Shown here: one piece after another, positions 6,221 to 14,682 of the stretch
Numbering within the stretch: the first letter of the stretch is position 1
How the letters are laid out: each line of letters opens with the position of its first letter
From: Bacteroidota bacterium
GTDB lineage: Bacteria > Bacteroidota > Ignavibacteria > Kapaibacteriales > UBA2268
Length of the DNA stretch: 14,917 nt
Direction of reading: 5' to 3'
NCBI GenBank assembly: GCA_027371665.1
Contig: DAHXMP010000150.1
Span: forward strand, 1 to 14,917
Notes under the pieces: model-generated
Told to the model about the DNA's origin: nothing
The model's input: only the letters and a program-made list of their open reading frames with translations
Database searches by the model: none
Translations under genes and position numbers: made by a program

Positions 6221-7861
6221 ATGAATGAACTTAAACGGTGCGAAGAATGGACGGCTCTCCGGGAGCATTACAAAAATATTTCAAAACTCCACATGAGGGA
6301 ACTTTTCGCTCAGGACAAAAAAAGATTCGGAAAATTTTCAATCCTTTTTAATGACATACTTTTCGATTATTCAAAAAACAGAATCACCGATTATACTTTG
6401 CAGCTTTTATTAAATCTCGCCGAGAGCTGTCAACTTAGGAATAAAATTGAATTTATGTTTAAGGGCGAGCGGATTAATACGACTGAAAACAGGGCGGTTC
6501 TGCATGTTGCACTGAGAAACAGGTCTCTCGATGAAATCAAATTCGACGGCAAAGATGTCATGCCCGAAGTAAATGCAGTGCTGGCAAAGATGAAAAAGTT
6601 CGTTCGTTCGGTTCATAGCGGAGAATGTAAAGGATGTACCGGTATGCCGATTTCAAATATCGTGAATATCGGTATCGGCGGCTCCGATTTGGGCCCTGCG
6701 ATGGTATGCAATGCATTGAAGCCTTATTCTAAACCCGGTATGTCCGTTTATTTTGTTTCAAATGTTGACGGCAGCGATATTACAGAAACCCTTAAACTTT
6801 TAAATCCCGAAACTACTTTATTTATTATTTCATCAAAATCGTTTACTACACAAGAAACATTAATAAATGCCATTACCGCAAAACAATGGTTCCTTGATTC
6901 CACTAAAAGAACGGTTGCTGATGTTGAAAAGCATTTCGTTGCAATTTCGACAAATACAAAGGCTGTCAAAGAATTTGGAATTAATACCGATAATATGTTC
7001 GAATTTTGGGACTGGGTCGGAGGGCGTTATTCTCTCTGGTCAGCTATAGGTTTGTCTATTGCATTGTACTTAGGATTCGGGAATTTTGAAAAACTTCTCG
7101 AAGGTGCTTATGAGATGGATAAACATTTCAGGTACACACCGTTTGAAAAAAATATTCCGGTTATACTTGCCCTTCTCAGTGTATGGTATATTAACTTTTT
7201 CGGTACACGGACTAATGCAATTATTCCATATGATAATTACCTTAAACGTTTTCCTGAATTTCTCCAGCAGTTGGAAATGGAAAGCAACGGCAAAAGAACT
7301 TCGATTAATGGTGATTATGTTGATTACAGTACCGGCCCTGTCGTTTGGGGTGTGGTTGGAACGAATGCTCAACATTCTTTTTTCCAGCTTATCCACCAGG
7401 GGACACAATTAATTCCCGTAGATTTTCTTGCATCGATTGAAACTCAGAATAAAGTAATGAATCATCACGAAATCCTGCTTTCAAACTTTTTTGCCCAGGC
7501 AGAAGCTTTGATGAAAGGAAAGACGGAGGATGAAGCGAGAACTGAAATGGCTCAATCCGGAAATGAAAATATTGAAAAGCTCCTTCTGCACAAAACTTTT
7601 GCAGGCAATGTTCCATCAAATTCCATTCTTTTTAAAAAGCTGACACCTGCAACGCTCGGCTCACTGATTGCCATGTACGAGCATAAAGTTTTTGTCCAGG
7701 GTGTGATTTGGAATATCAATTCTTTCGACCAGTGGGGCGTCGAACTTGGCAAACAGCTTGCAAAAAAGATATTACCCGAATTATCAGGGAAAGATGAAAT
7801 TACGAACCATGACAGCTCGACAAACGGATTAATCAATTATTATAACAAAAGGAAGAATTGA
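6221..7861 (+). CDS. pgi: Glucose-6-phosphate isomerase
   Basis: 546 residues from the chosen ATG, close to the 549 of E. coli Pgi. It interconverts glucose 6-phosphate and fructose 6-phosphate in the cytoplasm, for glycolysis, gluconeogenesis and supply of sugar precursors. Visible motifs are NIGIGGSDLGP (149-159), the phosphate-binding SKSFTTQET (205-213), the first family signature DWVGGRYSLWSAIG (264-277), LEMESNGK with catalytic Glu354, HSFFQLIHQGT with His385, and the second signature FDQWGVELGKQL with Lys511. All key residues are present. This is the long form shared by proteobacteria and eukaryotes rather than the about 450-residue Firmicutes form. It starts 14 bases after the RelA/SpoT stop and has its own SD, so the two genes are likely one transcript. 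No hairpin terminator was found in the 141 bp after its TGA. Confidence 0.97.
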   Translation: MNELKRCEEWTALREHYKNISKLHMRELFAQDKKRFGKFSILFNDILFDYSKNRITDYTLQLLLNLAESCQLRNKIEFMFKGERINTTENRAVLHVALRNRSLDEIKFDGKDVMPEVNAVLAKMKKFVRSVHSGECKGCTGMPISNIVNIGIGGSDLGPAMVCNALKPYSKPGMSVYFVSNVDGSDITETLKLLNPETTLFIISSKSFTTQETLINAITAKQWFLDSTKRTVADVEKHFVAISTNTKAVKEFGINTDNMFEFWDWVGGRYSLWSAIGLSIALYLGFGNFEKLLEGAYEMDKHFRYTPFEKNIPVILALLSVWYINFFGTRTNAIIPYDNYLKRFPEFLQQLEMESNGKRTSINGDYVDYSTGPVVWGVVGTNAQHSFFQLIHQGTQLIPVDFLASIETQNKVMNHHEILLSNFFAQAEALMKGKTEDEARTEMAQSGNENIEKLLLHKTFAGNVPSNSILFKKLTPATLGSLIAMYEHKVFVQGVIWNINSFDQWGVELGKQLAKKILPELSGKDEITNHDSSTNGLINYYNKRKN

Positions 7862-7936
7862 TTGATTTATTTGTTAGAAAAATAAAAGAGGGGAAAATAT
7901 TATAATAATAAGTAATCAAGACACAAGCACAATTCA

Positions 7937-7966
7937 TTGAAAACCATTTAAAGTTTTGTAATTTTG
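7937..7966 (+). promoter_or_regulatory. Candidate Bacteroidota-type promoter for lepA
   Basis: TTG at 7937-7939 and TAATTTTG at 7959-7966 are separated by 19 bases. They match the Bacteroidota housekeeping consensus TTG-N(17-23)-TAnnTTTG. Transcription would start near 7970 and leave a leader of about 30 bases before the lepA ATG. The region is AT-rich, so a chance match is possible. Confidence 0.4.
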
Positions 7967-8002
7967 AAAGTTTTATACTTGACTTAAATAATTTAACTTT
8001 TT

Positions 8003-9805
8003 ATGAATAACATTCGCAATTTTTGTATAATTGCTCATATAGACCATGGCAAGTCAACTCTTGCCGACAGGCTGCTCGAAAAAACAGGAACCGTTACAGA
8101 GCGGGAAATGGTGATGAACCAGATTCTCGACGATAATCCCCTCGAGCAGGAAAGAGGCATAACAATTAAGTTACATGCTATACAAATGGATTATAAAGCA
8201 AAGGACGGGAATCAGTATGTTTTGAATCTTATTGATACGCCGGGCCATGTTGATTTTACATATGAAGTATCACGCTCGATTGCAGCTTGTGAAGGAGCTT
8301 TGCTTGTTGTGGATGCAACACAGGGTGTCGAAGCACAGACTATCAGCAATTTGTACCTGGCTATCGATGCAGATATTGAAATAATTCCGGTAATAAATAA
8401 AATTGATTTGCCGAGTGCAACAACGACTATCGAAAGCGTCAAAAAACAAATTGTTGACCTGCTTGGTTGTAAAGAAGAAGAAATTCTATTATGTTCGGCA
8501 AAATTAGGGACGGGTGTTGACGAAATTCTCGAGGCTATTGTAAACAGGATACCTTCTCCTAAAGGCGATTCAGAGTCACCTTTAAGAGCATTGATATATG
8601 ATTCGCTTTTCGATTCTTACAGGGGTGTTGTCGTAAATGTACGCGTTTTTGACGGGAAAATTTCTGAGAAGGATAAAATTTATTTTATGGCAACTCAACA
8701 GACTTATGAAGTTGAAGAAGTAGGTATTCTATTAATGAAGCGGCACAGGACAAAAGAACTATCAGCAGGAAATGTAGGATATTTCACGGCAAACATAAGG
8801 AATTTACAGGATACGAAAGTAGGAGATACGGTTACCCACTTTCATAACCCATGCAATGAAATGATACATGGCTTCAAAATTATCAAGCCTATGGTTTTTA
8901 GCGGAATTTATCCTGCAGATGCCGACGATTTCGAACAATTACGGGAATCTCTCGCTAAGCTGGTACTTAATGATTCAGCAATAACTTATGAGCCTGAAAC
9001 TTCAGCCGCACTCGGATTCGGCTTCAGGTGCGGGTTTCTTGGTTTGCTCCATATGGAAATAGTTCAGGAGCGGCTTGAAAGAGAGTTCAACCAAAATATA
9101 GTTACAACAGTTCCTAACGTAAGATATAAAGTAATTCGAACAAATGACGAGGAATTGAATATTGAGAATCCGGCACAACTTCCTTCGGCAGGTGTAATTA
9201 AAGAAATCCAGGAACCATTTATCAAAGCCTCGATTATTACTCCTCCTGAGTTCATTGGAAGCATCATGAAACTATGCATGGACAGGCGCGGTACTTTCAT
9301 TAATACAACATATTTATCACAAGAACGTGTTGATTTAAAATTTGAACTGCCGCTTTCTGAAGTTGTTTTTGATTTTTACGATAAGCTGAAATCGCTATCG
9401 AGGGGTTATGCTTCACTTGATTATGAATTTTTTGAATATAAAGCTGAAGACCTTGTTAAACTTGATATTCTTTTAAACGGAGAACAGGTAGATGCTCTTT
9501 CATCAATCGTTCACAGGTCGAAGTCCTTTAACTGGGGATTAAAGCTATGTTCGAAATTAAAGGAGCTTATTCCAAGACAGATGTTCGAGGTAGCTATACA
9601 GGCAGCTATCGGTACAAAGATTATATCCCGATCAACGGTAAAACCCTTGAGAAAAAATGTAACGGCTAAGTGCTACGGAGGGGATATAACAAGAAAAAGA
9701 AAACTGCTTGAGAAACAAAAAGAAGGGAAAAAGCGTATGAAACAAGTAGGAAAAGTTGAAATACCCCAGGAAGCTTTTCTTGCCGTATTGAGCATTGAAG
9801 ATTAA
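8003..9805 (+). CDS. lepA: Elongation factor 4 (LepA), ribosomal back-translocase GTPase
   Basis: 600 residues, full length for the family. LepA/EF4 is a translational GTPase related to EF-G that binds ribosomes and has been linked to back-translocation and 30S biogenesis. The G domain has G1 AHIDHGKST (11-19), G2 RGIT (51-54), G3 DTPGH (78-82), G4 NKID (132-135) and G5 CSAK. Domain II follows at about 190-280, and then the family-typical GFGFRCGFLGLLHMEI. The LepA-specific C-terminal domain ends with KCYGGDITRKRKLLEKQKEG and a basic tail, which separates it from EF-G, BipA and TetM. The ATG has no SD, but the protein begins at the normal point before the P-loop. It is followed 32 bases later by lepB, the widely conserved lepA-lepB order, so the two are probably co-transcribed. 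Confidence 0.98.
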   Translation: MNNIRNFCIIAHIDHGKSTLADRLLEKTGTVTEREMVMNQILDDNPLEQERGITIKLHAIQMDYKAKDGNQYVLNLIDTPGHVDFTYEVSRSIAACEGALLVVDATQGVEAQTISNLYLAIDADIEIIPVINKIDLPSATTTIESVKKQIVDLLGCKEEEILLCSAKLGTGVDEILEAIVNRIPSPKGDSESPLRALIYDSLFDSYRGVVVNVRVFDGKISEKDKIYFMATQQTYEVEEVGILLMKRHRTKELSAGNVGYFTANIRNLQDTKVGDTVTHFHNPCNEMIHGFKIIKPMVFSGIYPADADDFEQLRESLAKLVLNDSAITYEPETSAALGFGFRCGFLGLLHMEIVQERLEREFNQNIVTTVPNVRYKVIRTNDEELNIENPAQLPSAGVIKEIQEPFIKASIITPPEFIGSIMKLCMDRRGTFINTTYLSQERVDLKFELPLSEVVFDFYDKLKSLSRGYASLDYEFFEYKAEDLVKLDILLNGEQVDALSSIVHRSKSFNWGLKLCSKLKELIPRQMFEVAIQAAIGTKIISRSTVKPLRKNVTAKCYGGDITRKRKLLEKQKEGKKRMKQVGKVEIPQEAFLAVLSIED

Positions 9806-9837
9806 ATAAATTTATTTATAATTTATCTATATTAATT

Positions 9838-10746
9838 ATGAAAGAAAAAGCAAAACCCGTAAAAGATTCAAAGCAAAAAGGTAAGGAAGAAAACAGTGGC
9901 ACAAAGCTTTGGTCATGGATTAAAACAATCATTGGTGCAATTATTGTCGTAACAATTATCAACGGATTAGCTGTTGCTTCATTCGTTGTTCCTACACCAT
10001 CAATGGAAAGAACGGTTATGACAGGAGATTTCCTGTTCGTAAATAAATTTATCTATGGTCCCTCAACACCACAGGTAATACCTTTTTTTAACATTCCTCT
10101 CCCCTTCATTCATTTTCCGGTATTTCGGGAACCACAGAGGGGAGACGTAATTGTTTTCATTTTCCCGGGAAACAGGGATGAAATTAAATCCGAAGAGTTT
10201 CAATATTATCTTAAACGGTGCGTAGCCATTGCAGGAGACACACTTGAAGTCAAAAACAATCATTTATTTGTAAATCACATCGAGCAACCATTAGCTCCCA
10301 ATGCTCATTATGACCCGGATGTTGCTGAAATGCCTTCTGAAAAATATGAAACTTTCCCTTACGGAAAAGGATATACCAGGGAAAATTATGGACCTATTAG
10401 GATTCCAAAAAAAGGAGATGTTTTACAATTATCAATGAATAATCTTCATGAATGGGTAATTTTCATTGCAAGAGAAGGCCATAAACTTACTTCAGACGGA
10501 ACAAATATTTTTATTGACGGTAGTCAGACATCAAGTTATAGAGTAGAAAGGGATTATTGCTTTGGTATGGGTGATAACCGTGACCATAGCCTCGATAGTA
10601 GGTATTGGGGATTTATTCCGAAAGAAAATATTGTTGGAACTCCGGTTATTGTCTATTGGTCATGGGATACGAATTTACCGATTAGACAGATAATAGATAA
10701 AATAGCATCAACCCGCTGGTCAAGAATCGGAACATTAATTAAGTAA
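9838..10746 (+). CDS. lepB: Signal peptidase I
   Basis: 302 residues. This family S26 enzyme removes Sec and Tat signal peptides at the periplasmic face of the inner membrane. A lysine-rich cytoplasmic N-terminus (1-23) precedes one membrane segment at about 26-51. Next comes the nucleophile motif PTPSMERTVMTGDFLFVNK with Ser55, then REPQRGDVIVF (97-107), the general-base motif YYLKRCVAIAGDTLEV with Lys126, and the signature GDNRDHSLDSRYWG (245-258). The Ser/Lys dyad is intact. A long, weakly conserved insert lies between the lysine motif and the GDNRD box (about 140-240). No SD precedes the ATG. The gene lies 32 bases after lepA and 33 bases before asnB. Its likely substrates in this window include the barrel protein and the T9SS cargo, both of which carry signal peptides. 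Confidence 0.96.
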   Translation: MKEKAKPVKDSKQKGKEENSGTKLWSWIKTIIGAIIVVTIINGLAVASFVVPTPSMERTVMTGDFLFVNKFIYGPSTPQVIPFFNIPLPFIHFPVFREPQRGDVIVFIFPGNRDEIKSEEFQYYLKRCVAIAGDTLEVKNNHLFVNHIEQPLAPNAHYDPDVAEMPSEKYETFPYGKGYTRENYGPIRIPKKGDVLQLSMNNLHEWVIFIAREGHKLTSDGTNIFIDGSQTSSYRVERDYCFGMGDNRDHSLDSRYWGFIPKENIVGTPVIVYWSWDTNLPIRQIIDKIASTRWSRIGTLIK

Positions 10747-10779
10747 GTCAAAAAATAATTAATTAATAAAATAATTTGA

Positions 10780-12621
10780 ATGTGCGGAATCGTTGGAATT
10801 GTTGCTAAGGATTCGGGAAGATATTCCGAAGAAATAAATAAAATGGTGAAAAGTCTTAGGCATCGTGGACCCGATGGTGAAAGCACATTGTCATTTAAAA
10901 ATTGCATACTCGGGCATACCCGGCTTAGCATTGTTGATTTAGTAACCGGTGACCAGCCGATGCGTTCTCCTAATTCAAATTCTGCTATAACGTTCAATGG
11001 CGAAATCTATGGATATAAATCAATAAAAGCACAATTAAAAAATTATCCTTTTAAAACAAGTTCCGACACCGAAGTATTGTTGGCTTTGTATGAAAAATAT
11101 GGGGTGGAATTTGTTAAGGATTTACCCGGGATGTTTTCATTTGCAATCTGGGATGAGAGCAATCAGGAACTTATAGCTGCAAGGGACAGATTCGGTGAAA
11201 AACCTTTTTATTATGCTTTCGGGAAAAACGGAGAATTTATTTTTGCATCGGAGATAAAAGCTATCTTAGCATCCGGATTGATTAAACCTGTCCTGAGCCT
11301 CGAATCACTAGTCCATTTTCTGCAATATTTATATGTTCTTCCCAATAAGACAATTTATAAAAATATTTATTCTTTACCTCCGGCACATTCACTCACTTTC
11401 AAAGATGGAAATTTACAAATTGAAAAATACTGGGAATTGCCACAAACTTATGAGAAAATTGAATTAGCAGAAGCAGTAACTGTTTTTAAATCTTTGCTGG
11501 AAAAATCAGTTGAAAACCAGCTTGTTGCCGATGTTCCCGTAGGTGCTTTTTTAAGTGGGGGACTTGATTCAAGCACCATAGTTGCGATTGCAAGCAAGTA
11601 TAAGAATAATTTAAATACCTACTCTTTTCGGTTCGGAAATATAATTAATGAATTACCATATGCAAGAGGAATTGCAAATTTATATAATACAGAACATTAT
11701 GAGTTATCACAGGAAGAATCAGACTTAGCTGAATTGCTTGTGTTAATGCAGGATATTTATGATGAACCTTTTGCAGATTCTTCAAACATTCCGACATATC
11801 TTATTTCAAAACTGGCAAGGGAGCATCAAAAAGTAATTATTACGGGGGATGGTGCAGATGAACTTCTAGGTGGATATGACTATTGGTACAGGAATCTTTA
11901 TACGATGGAATGTAAAAAAGAGAAAAGTGCTCTCGCATCGAGGATGATAAAGGATATGTCAAAATTCCCCAGGATTCAGGGGCATAAACTATCTCAAGTT
12001 GTCAAACAATTTTCACCCGAATTTTTTTATAATAATGCCTACGAAACAATTCTTGAAGCTCACAACGAACAAAAAAAGTATTACAAGAATTATGAAGTGG
12101 AAAAAATACTGAATTTTAAATTGAAATTTAATCCTGAAGATACCAATTGGAAAGCATCCGGCAATTCGCTCGATGAAGCTTTAAGGAGTGATCTGACGGA
12201 TTATATGCCGGGCGACATTCTCGTGAAAACAGACAGAGCATCAATGGCTCATGGCCTGGAATTAAGGTCTCCTTTTCTCGATTGGGATTTTGCAAATTTC
12301 TGCATTTCTGTGCCATCGAATTTGAAGGTTACACATGATGAAAGTAAATATCTCCTCCGCCAGTCATACCAGGCAAACTGGACCGAGGAAATAAGGACAA
12401 GAGGTAAACAGGGATTCGGAGCTCCTGTTCACGTATGGTTAAAGCATGATGATTTTCGTAATTTAACGGATACCTATCTTAACGATACGAAGAAAAAAAT
12501 TTATTCAATCTTCTCTTATAACAACACACGTTATTATGCAGGCAGAAAAGACTACATGACTTGGATTTTGCTTACACTGTCAATCTGGATGGAAAAACAC
12601 GATTTTGAAATAGAATTATAA
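10780..12621 (+). CDS. asnB: Asparagine synthetase B, glutamine-hydrolysing (or polysaccharide-cluster amidotransferase)
   Basis: 613 residues. The N-terminal class II glutaminase domain begins MCGIVGI, so Cys2 becomes the nucleophile once Met is removed. Supporting glutamine-site motifs are LRHRGPDG (26-33), HTRLSIVDL (46-54), FNGEIY (72-77) and SSDTEVL (94-100). The C-terminal synthetase domain has the ATP pyrophosphatase loop SGGLDSS (259-265), ITGDGADELLGGYDYW near 354-370, and GLELRSPFLD near 493-502. These are the features of AsnB, which makes asparagine from aspartate, glutamine and ATP. Closely related enzymes in exopolysaccharide clusters amidate other carboxylates, for example uronic acids or sugar-linked amino acids. 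The sugar-enzyme genes downstream keep that option open. There is no SD. The gene starts 33 bases after lepB and ends 70 bases before the epimerase. The family is certain, the substrate is not. Confidence 0.92.
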   Translation: MCGIVGIVAKDSGRYSEEINKMVKSLRHRGPDGESTLSFKNCILGHTRLSIVDLVTGDQPMRSPNSNSAITFNGEIYGYKSIKAQLKNYPFKTSSDTEVLLALYEKYGVEFVKDLPGMFSFAIWDESNQELIAARDRFGEKPFYYAFGKNGEFIFASEIKAILASGLIKPVLSLESLVHFLQYLYVLPNKTIYKNIYSLPPAHSLTFKDGNLQIEKYWELPQTYEKIELAEAVTVFKSLLEKSVENQLVADVPVGAFLSGGLDSSTIVAIASKYKNNLNTYSFRFGNIINELPYARGIANLYNTEHYELSQEESDLAELLVLMQDIYDEPFADSSNIPTYLISKLAREHQKVIITGDGADELLGGYDYWYRNLYTMECKKEKSALASRMIKDMSKFPRIQGHKLSQVVKQFSPEFFYNNAYETILEAHNEQKKYYKNYEVEKILNFKLKFNPEDTNWKASGNSLDEALRSDLTDYMPGDILVKTDRASMAHGLELRSPFLDWDFANFCISVPSNLKVTHDESKYLLRQSYQANWTEEIRTRGKQGFGAPVHVWLKHDDFRNLTDTYLNDTKKKIYSIFSYNNTRYYAGRKDYMTWILLTLSIWMEKHDFEIEL

Positions 12622-12682
12622 ATAATTATAAATATATTTGTACTGATTGTTAAATCGTATTATCTGATTCAAAATATTTTTT

Positions 12683-12688
12683 GAGGAG
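12683..12688 (+). promoter_or_regulatory. Shine-Dalgarno sequence for a TTG-started epimerase gene
   Basis: GAGGAG ends 3 bases before the TTG at 12692. It supports TTG as the start. The resulting N-terminus, MKNILLTGSAGFIG, is exactly what epimerases of this family show, and no closer in-frame ATG would keep the nucleotide-binding loop. Confidence 0.7.
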
Positions 12689-12691
12689 ATT

Positions 12692-13663
12692 TTGAAAAAT
12701 ATTTTATTAACCGGAAGCGCCGGATTTATCGGCTCAAAGACTGCTGAACTACTTCTTGAAAAAGGGATGACAATTATCGGGATTGACAACCTGAACGATT
12801 ATTATGATGTTGAGCTGAAGCGGCACCGTAACAACCGTTTGTTAAAGTTTAATAATTATATTTTTAAGCTCGGTGATATTGAAGATTTAAATTTTCTCGA
12901 TAAAATATTTGTTGAATATAAGCCGGATGCAGTTATCAATCTTGCCGCCAGAGCAGGAGTCAGGTACAGCCTCGAGAATCCCCACGTATATTTAACGACA
13001 AATATTCACGGCTCATTAAATTTGCTCGAACTGATGAGGAAGTTTGGAATCAAGAAATATGTTATAGCATCATCTTCTTCAACTTATGCAGGCGAGAAAA
13101 TGCCTTTCAATGAGAAATTGGCTGTTAATCAACCTATTTCACCTTATGCCGCTACAAAAAAATCTGCCGAACTGATAGCTTATACTTATCACTATCTATT
13201 TGGAACAGATGTAAGCATATTAAGGTATTTCACGGTTTATGGACCAGCCGGAAGACCTGATATGAGTTATTTCAGATTTATTAAATGGATTGATGAAGAA
13301 AAACCTGTCGAGCTTTTTGGTGACGGCTCCCAGAGCAGGGATTTCACTTATATTGATGATATTGCTGACGGCACGATAAAGGCATTGAAAGAAGTCGGAT
13401 ATGAAATAATAAATCTCGGCGGAGGGAATAATCCCTTTTCAATAAAATATATGATATCAAAAATCGAAGAAGAGCTCGGTAAAAAGGCAATAATAAAAAA
13501 CAAGCCATTTCAGAAAACTGATATGGATGTTACATGGGCGAATATTTCCAAAGCAGAGAGTCTGTTAGGATGGAAACCTGAAGTACAATTTGACGAAGGT
13601 CTGAGAAGGACAGTTGAATGGTATAACGATAATAAATTTTGGTTGAAGGACATCAAAATCTAA
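12692..13663 (+). CDS. NAD-dependent sugar epimerase, UDP-glucuronate 4-epimerase-like
   Basis: 323 residues, extended short-chain dehydrogenase/reductase. The Rossmann loop is GSAGFIG (8-14), and the catalytic pair is Tyr152 and Lys156 in SPYAATKKS, with the serine motif ASSSST (126-131). Residues NDYYDVELKRHR (35-46), AARAGVRYSLENPHVY (85-100) and LRYFTVYGPAGRPDMSYFRF (177-196) are the pattern of UDP-glucuronate 4-epimerases (CapI/LspL type), which convert UDP-glucuronate to UDP-galacturonate. A UDP-glucose or UDP-GalNAc(A) epimerase is the main alternative. It starts with TTG behind a good SD. Its TAA overlaps the ATG of the next glycosyltransferase (TAATG), so the two are translationally coupled. 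Its product would be a donor for a surface polysaccharide built by the neighbouring transferases. Confidence 0.9.
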   Translation: MKNILLTGSAGFIGSKTAELLLEKGMTIIGIDNLNDYYDVELKRHRNNRLLKFNNYIFKLGDIEDLNFLDKIFVEYKPDAVINLAARAGVRYSLENPHVYLTTNIHGSLNLLELMRKFGIKKYVIASSSSTYAGEKMPFNEKLAVNQPISPYAATKKSAELIAYTYHYLFGTDVSILRYFTVYGPAGRPDMSYFRFIKWIDEEKPVELFGDGSQSRDFTYIDDIADGTIKALKEVGYEIINLGGGNNPFSIKYMISKIEEELGKKAIIKNKPFQKTDMDVTWANISKAESLLGWKPEVQFDEGLRRTVEWYNDNKFWLKDIKI

Positions 13664-14682
13664 TGGCAGGCTCACCCCGAATATCGGTTGTGATGTCCGT
13701 TTACAACGGAGAAAGACATCTTGAAGAAGCTGTAGCTAGCATATTAAATCAATCCTTTTCCGATTTTGAATTTATTATTATTAATGATGGTTCAACGGAC
13801 AGAACAGTTGAAATAATTGAATCATTTAGTGATTCGAGAATCCGTTTAATTCATAATGATGGAAATATCGGGTTAACCAAATCACTTAATAAAGGCATTG
13901 AATTATCAAATGGAGAATTCATCGCACGCATGGATGCCGATGATATAAGTCTGCCGGAACGTTTCAAAAAACAAATTGATTTTCTTGATGCTCATCCTGA
14001 AATCGGAATAACGGGAACTAATGTCAGAGCTATCGGAGAAAATTCGAAGCCAAAATATAAAATTAAATATCCTGAGAATCATTGGCTGATTTATTGGTCA
14101 TTGCTCTTTTCAAATCCTATGTGCCATCCATCTGTGATGATTAGGAAAGAGGTTTTGAATAAATATGGGAATTATAATTCACAACTTAAAAGTTCCCAGG
14201 ATTTTGAATTATGGTCAAGGCTGATTGGCCAAACAAAATTTCATAATCTGCAAGGTATACACTTGTTATTGCGAACAAAAGGTGAAAAAATATCTTTGAT
14301 AAATTTCAATAATCAACTTAGTTCAGCTATTGATATAAATCATAATCATCTTTCGGTTTTTTTAAATAAAGAAATTAATATTGAGTTAATCAGAGGGCTT
14401 TGGACCTGGAAATTCAGAAATTCGCATGATGTGAAATCTATGGTCGAAATTATATTAAATACAATCCAAAAATTTGTGAAAGATTTTAATTTATCAGGTG
14501 ATATAAAGAAACAGATAAAAAAAGATGCAGCGAGACGTATTCTGCTTATCACTGCGACAAAATTTTATTCACCTGTTTTATTATCTTCTTATATCAAAGC
14601 AACGAAACTAAGCTTTTTCAGCCCTTTTACGACCTTTATTTACGGTTTAAATACTATTATTAATAAATACCTCAGGAACTGA
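13663..14682 (+). CDS. Family 2 glycosyltransferase
   Basis: 339 residues from the ATG at 13663. That ATG overlaps the upstream TAA (TAATG) and is preferred to an in-frame TTG 24 bases earlier inside the epimerase gene. The GT-A fold is clear: PRISVVMSVYNGERHLEEAV at the N-terminus, the nucleotide-binding INDGSTD (40-46), GNIGLTKSLNKGI (68-79), and the metal-binding DxD as RMDADD (89-94). CHPSVMIRK (154-162) and SSQDFELWSRL (178-188), the latter holding the likely catalytic Asp180, complete the domain. The remaining 150 residues are variable and basic, with a mildly hydrophobic C-terminus that may touch the membrane. It should transfer a sugar from a nucleotide donor during cytoplasmic assembly of a polysaccharide repeat unit. 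Donor and acceptor cannot be read from the sequence. Confidence 0.93.
   Translation: MAGSPRISVVMSVYNGERHLEEAVASILNQSFSDFEFIIINDGSTDRTVEIIESFSDSRIRLIHNDGNIGLTKSLNKGIELSNGEFIARMDADDISLPERFKKQIDFLDAHPEIGITGTNVRAIGENSKPKYKIKYPENHWLIYWSLLFSNPMCHPSVMIRKEVLNKYGNYNSQLKSSQDFELWSRLIGQTKFHNLQGIHLLLRTKGEKISLINFNNQLSSAIDINHNHLSVFLNKEINIELIRGLWTWKFRNSHDVKSMVEIILNTIQKFVKDFNLSGDIKKQIKKDAARRILLITATKFYSPVLLSSYIKATKLSFFSPFTTFIYGLNTIINKYLRN

Noticed and set aside
7070..7412. Overlapping open frames of about 110 residues on both strands inside pgi
   Set aside because: They are out-of-frame shadows of a highly conserved gene, with no start signal or family resemblance.
7979..7984. TTGACT upstream of lepA, resembling a sigma-70 -35 box
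   Set aside because: A -10 box at normal spacing would fall at the lepA start codon, leaving no leader, and the Bacteroidota-type match at 7937-7966 is better placed.
12604..12640. TATATTTG (12633-12640) with TTTG at 12604-12607 as a promoter for the epimerase gene
   Set aside because: The 25-base spacer is longer than the usual 17-23 and the region is extremely AT-rich, so the match is too weak to list as a feature.
13639..13662. Upstream in-frame TTG start for the GT2 gene
   Set aside because: It lies inside the epimerase gene, adds eight residues (MVEGHQNL) unlike GT2 N-termini, and the TAATG overlap at 13663 is the natural start.
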